Of a stretch of 9,205 bases of DNA, positions 6,484 through 9,205 are shown in pieces. Made by a program: the position numbers and the translations under genes. A model generated the notes under the pieces. That model worked only from the letters and a program-made list of their open reading frames with translations, did not search any database and was not told where the DNA came from. Origin of the DNA: Erysipelothrix sp. (lineage in GTDB: Bacteria; Bacillota_I; Bacilli_A; Erysipelotrichales; Erysipelotrichaceae); contig JASLJD010000033.1 in NCBI GenBank assembly GCA_030152625.1, positions 1-9,205 of the forward strand. Direction: 5' to 3'. Position 1 is the first letter of the stretch. The number at the start of each line of letters is the position of its first letter.

Positions 6484-6512
6484 TTGACTATTGAAGCAAG
6501 CCGCATGATAAT
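6484..6512 (+). promoter_or_regulatory. Probable sigma-A promoter of nrdDG
   Basis: TTGACT (6484-6489, 5/6 consensus) and GATAAT (6507-6512, 5/6) are separated by the optimal 17 bp. Transcription should start near 6519, giving an untranslated leader of about 55 nt that begins just before a 28-bp palindrome. I see no convincing NrdR box (tandem ACAC...GTGT-like dyads) and no full Rex or FNR-type site around it. Confidence 0.7.
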
Positions 6513-6524
6513 TATAACACACGG

Positions 6525-6552
6525 GGCAATGATTTTTATAAAAATCATTGCC
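6525..6552 (+). repeat. Perfect 28-bp palindrome in the nrdD leader
   Basis: GGCAATGATTTTTA is followed directly by its exact reverse complement. As RNA it would fold into a 12-bp stem with a 4-nt loop, beginning about 6 nt from the predicted 5' end and ending 5 nt before the AGAAGGGG ribosome site. It is not followed by a U-tract, so it is a poor terminator candidate on the plus strand. It could be a 5' stabilising hairpin, a translation control element, or a DNA operator just downstream of the start site. Confidence 0.75.
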
Positions 6553-6574
6553 TATTTAGAAGGGGTCGATAAAT

Positions 6575-8887
6575 ATGGATATCAACATCACAATTTTAAA
6601 AAGGGATAATCGTCCCGTACAATTTGATGGTTCAAAAATTGCCGTCGCAATCAAGAAAGGTTTTGATTCGATTCAAAACCCAAATTATAATGAAAATGAC
6701 GTCAACAAAGTATATAAGGAAGTACTTAAACAAATCAGTGCACTGGCTAAACATGAAGAATATCTTTCTATTGAAATTATTCAAGACATGATTGAAAAAG
6801 AGTTGCTTCGACAAGGATATCAAGATGTTTATGAATCTTTTTCATCCTATCGTGATCGCCGCAATGAGTCACGTCGTATTTTTATTTCTAAGCAACATAA
6901 GTTTTTAAAAGCCATTGAAAAACTCAATCAAAAAGAGGCCATCGAAGAAGATATTAAAAGAGAAAACGCGAATGTTGATGGCAACAGCCCAATGGGCATG
7001 ATGCTTCAATTTGGTTCCACTGTTTCTAAAGAGTTTGCGAAAGCTTATCTTATGGACCAAAAATTTTATGAAGCGCATGACTCAGGACAAATCCATATCC
7101 ATGATTTAGATTTTCTTCCTATGGGGACAACGACCTGTAATCAAATTGATTTAGAAAAACTTTTTGAAAATGGATTTTCCACAGGCCATGGTTATTTACG
7201 TCCGCCTAAAGACATTATGTCTTATGCAGCACTGGCAGCTATTGCAATTCAATCCAACCAAAACGACCAACACGGTGGCCAAAGCATTCCTGCCTTTGAT
7301 TACTACATGGCACCAGGTGTTGTCTATACCTTCCGCAAACAATTTAAACAGAGAATTTTTGAGTTCTTTGATCTAATGGATAAACTGGATGATATCGAAC
7401 ACCTCGCTTATTTCGATAGCTTAGATGAGATGGACACAATTGACATCGATTTAAAAGACAGCTTAATCTTTCTTAAAAATCCAAAGGATCTTCAAATCAT
7501 CGAAAAAGCTTACGATAAAGCACTCAAAGTCACCGATCGCATTACCTATCAAGCGATGGAGGCTTTCATCCATAATTTAAATACCATGCATTCACGTGCA
7601 GGAGCCCAAGTTCCTTTTAGTTCATTGAACTTTGGTACGGATACTTCAACCGAAGGCCGTATGGTTATGAAAAACTATTTGAAAGCCCTTGAAGCAGGTC
7701 TTGGTAAAGGTGAAACTCCTATTTTCCCAATCTCGATTTTCAAAGTTAAAGAAGGGGTTAATTATTACCCTGATGACCCAAACTATGATTTGTTTGATTA
7801 TGCAATGAAAGTCTCAGCAAAAAGACTTTTCCCTAACTTCTCTTTCATCGATGCCCCATTCAATAAACAGTACTATAAAGACAATAGACATGAAACAGAG
7901 ATTACATACATGGGCTGTCGTACACGGGTTATGAGTGATGTGAACGATCCAGAAAATGAAGTGGTAACAGGACGTGGTAACTTAAGTTTCACATCCATTA
8001 ACCTAGTAAGACTTGGCATCGAATACGGTATTTTAAACAACGAGGAAGCAGATATGGAAGGTTTCTTCAAAGCCCTCGATCACAAAATGAACCTTGTTAA
8101 AGAGCAACTCCTCGCACGCTATCAAATCCAAATCAACAAATCCATCAGCAATTTCAAGTTTCTACTTGGACAAGGAGTTTGGAAAAATTCAGAGAAACTT
8201 AAAGCAGGCGACAACTTACATGAAGCGCTTAAACACGGATCATTAGCCTTTGGATTTATTGGTCTAGCCGAATGCCTCAAGGCACTCACTGGAAAGCATC
8301 ATGGTGAGTCTGAGGAAGCACAAGAACTTGGCCTACAAATTATCGGCTTTATGCGCGATAAAGCCGATGAATTCACAGAAGAACATCAATTAAATTTCTC
8401 ATTAATTGGAACGCCTGCAGAAGGTTTATCAGGACGCTTTGTCGCAATCGACCATTCTATTTATGGGGAGATTGAAGGTATTACCGATCGAGAATATTAC
8501 ACAAACTCATTCCATGTCCCTGTCTACTACGACATCAGCATCGAAGATAAAATTAAAATTGAAGCGCCTTATCACGCTTTAACAAATGGAGGCCACATCA
8601 CTTATGTTGAACTTGACGGGGATACACGTCAAAATCACGAAGCCTTCAAAGAAGTCGTTCGAATGATGCATGATCATGGTATTGGCTATGGTGCTATCAA
8701 CCATCCCGTTGATCGTGATCCTGAATGTGGCTATACAGGAATTATTAATGACGAATGTCCACAATGTGGAAGCCCTGGACCTTTCGAACGAATCCGAAGA
8801 ATTACAGGATATCTTGTCGGAACACTCGATCGCTTCAACGATGCGAAAAAAGCAGAGGAAGATGATCGGGTGAAGCACAGTTTATGA
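6575..8887 (+). CDS. nrdD: Anaerobic ribonucleoside-triphosphate reductase (class III), NrdD
   Basis: Oxygen-sensitive glycyl-radical enzyme that reduces ribonucleoside triphosphates to deoxyribonucleotides for DNA synthesis under anaerobiosis; activated by NrdG. The 770-residue protein begins with an ATP-cone allosteric domain (about 3-95, ITILKRDNRPVQFDGSKI). The catalytic barrel carries MGTTTCNQIDLEKLF (Cys188) and YMGCRTRV (Cys448), the positions of the active-site cysteines, with NQNDQHGGQSIPAFDYYMAP (228-247) and GRGNLSFTSINLVRLG as further landmarks. The C-terminal radical loop is RRITGYL, with the glycyl radical expected on Gly745. Just before it, the zinc ribbon shows DPECG and CPQCG: Cys718, Cys728 and Cys731 are present, but Asp715 stands where a first cysteine would be. 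The ATG at 6575 has AGAAGGGG at 6558-6565. The TGA stop overlaps the nrdG start by 4 nt, indicating translational coupling. Its promoter and a leader palindrome are described separately. Confidence 0.97.
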   Translation: MDINITILKRDNRPVQFDGSKIAVAIKKGFDSIQNPNYNENDVNKVYKEVLKQISALAKHEEYLSIEIIQDMIEKELLRQGYQDVYESFSSYRDRRNESRRIFISKQHKFLKAIEKLNQKEAIEEDIKRENANVDGNSPMGMMLQFGSTVSKEFAKAYLMDQKFYEAHDSGQIHIHDLDFLPMGTTTCNQIDLEKLFENGFSTGHGYLRPPKDIMSYAALAAIAIQSNQNDQHGGQSIPAFDYYMAPGVVYTFRKQFKQRIFEFFDLMDKLDDIEHLAYFDSLDEMDTIDIDLKDSLIFLKNPKDLQIIEKAYDKALKVTDRITYQAMEAFIHNLNTMHSRAGAQVPFSSLNFGTDTSTEGRMVMKNYLKALEAGLGKGETPIFPISIFKVKEGVNYYPDDPNYDLFDYAMKVSAKRLFPNFSFIDAPFNKQYYKDNRHETEITYMGCRTRVMSDVNDPENEVVTGRGNLSFTSINLVRLGIEYGILNNEEADMEGFFKALDHKMNLVKEQLLARYQIQINKSISNFKFLLGQGVWKNSEKLKAGDNLHEALKHGSLAFGFIGLAECLKALTGKHHGESEEAQELGLQIIGFMRDKADEFTEEHQLNFSLIGTPAEGLSGRFVAIDHSIYGEIEGITDREYYTNSFHVPVYYDISIEDKIKIEAPYHALTNGGHITYVELDGDTRQNHEAFKEVVRMMHDHGIGYGAINHPVDRDPECGYTGIINDECPQCGSPGPFERIRRITGYLVGTLDRFNDAKKAEEDDRVKHSL

Positions 8888-9205
8888 AAATACAACTCGC
8901 ATCCTTAATTCATGATTCGATTGTTGATGGCGAGGGTATCCGTTCTGTTGTCTTCGTCCAAGGATGTCCACATCATTGTCCAGGATGCCATAATCCCGAA
9001 TCCATTCCTTTCGATGGTGGCATGAGCCTCCCTATCGAAACAGTCATTCAAGACATCCTTCAAGCGAAACATCAAAAAGTTACTTTCTCGGGCGGTGAGC
9101 CCTTCGCACAAGCAGAAGAACTTTATCATATTGCGAAAGCTTTAAAAGAACATGGTTACAATATTTGGTCTTATTCTGGCTATACTTTCGAAGCTTTATT
9201 ACGAC
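8884..9205 (+). CDS. nrdG: Anaerobic ribonucleotide reductase activating protein NrdG, partial, C-terminus off the right edge
   Basis: Radical-SAM activase that uses a [4Fe-4S] cluster and S-adenosylmethionine to put the glycyl radical on NrdD. I translated 107 codons from the ATG at 8884 with no stop before the window edge. The cluster-binding motif CPHHCPGC (Cys28, Cys32, Cys35; CxxxCxxC) is intact, preceded by DGEGIRSVVFVQG (15-27), and the SAM-contacting glycine motif FSGGEPF is at 68-74. The family is usually about 155-180 residues, so roughly the last third is missing. The start codon shares the sequence ATGA with the nrdD stop. There is only a weak ribosome site (GGGTGA about 12 nt upstream), so translation probably depends on ribosomes finishing nrdD. 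Confidence 0.95.
   Translation, partial: MKIQLASLIHDSIVDGEGIRSVVFVQGCPHHCPGCHNPESIPFDGGMSLPIETVIQDILQAKHQKVTFSGGEPFAQAEELYHIAKALKEHGYNIWSYSGYTFEALLR

Noticed and set aside
6504..6520. PerR/Fur-like AT-rich stretch around ATGATAATTATAACA
   Set aside because: Symmetry is too poor for a 7-1-7 or 15-bp dyad, and the bases are explained by the nrdD promoter -10.
6537..6574. The nrdD leader as a riboswitch
   Set aside because: The predicted leader is only about 55 nt with one simple hairpin; there is no room or conserved core for a known riboswitch class.

Overview
The window reads as chromosomal DNA from a low-GC Gram-positive bacterium (Bacillota). The evidence is AT-rich DNA, strong AGGAGG-type ribosome sites, the secG-rnr-smpB gene order, a CdaA-type c-di-AMP synthase and a clostridial-style anaerobic nrdDG pair. 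TGA is used as a normal stop at the end of nrdD, so this is not the Mycoplasma code. An Erysipelotrichia-like or other fermentative gut lineage would fit, but that placement is inference. I see no mobile elements, CRISPR arrays, tRNA or rRNA genes.

Layout. Positions 1-6375 are all read leftwards (minus strand). From right to left in the order of transcription they are: a small Xre-type regulator; secG (protein export); rnr (RNase R); smpB (trans-translation); lemA; a large DUF2207 membrane protein with a Gly/Ser-rich tail; and the 5' two-thirds or more of cdaA (c-di-AMP synthase), which runs off the left edge. Positions 6575-9205 are read rightwards: nrdD (anaerobic ribonucleotide reductase) and the start of its activase nrdG, which runs off the right edge. 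The divergent region at 6376-6574 holds both promoters.

Transcription units inferred from the sequence. Each of the xre, secG, smpB, cdaA and nrdD starts has a plausible sigma-A type promoter; four of the five have an extended TGn -10 element. A hairpin overlapping the rnr stop codon probably ends the secG-rnr unit, and smpB-lemA-DUF2207 then starts from its own promoter. Hairpins that look like terminators also sit just ahead of the ribosome sites of rnr and of the DUF2207 gene, so each of those genes may be expressed only by partial read-through.

Function. secG, rnr and smpB form a conserved housekeeping cluster (translocon, structured-RNA decay, ribosome rescue). lemA-DUF2207 is a recurrent membrane-protein pair of unclear role, and cdaA normally heads a cdaA-cdaR-glmM unit controlling cell-wall and potassium homeostasis. 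nrdDG supplies deoxyribonucleotides without oxygen.

I found no clearly new multi-gene system. The signals most worth checking are regulatory: two abutting dyads (TTAAY-N7-GTTAA) at an exact 21-bp pitch across the xre promoter, and a perfect 28-bp palindrome at the 5' end of the predicted nrdDG transcript.
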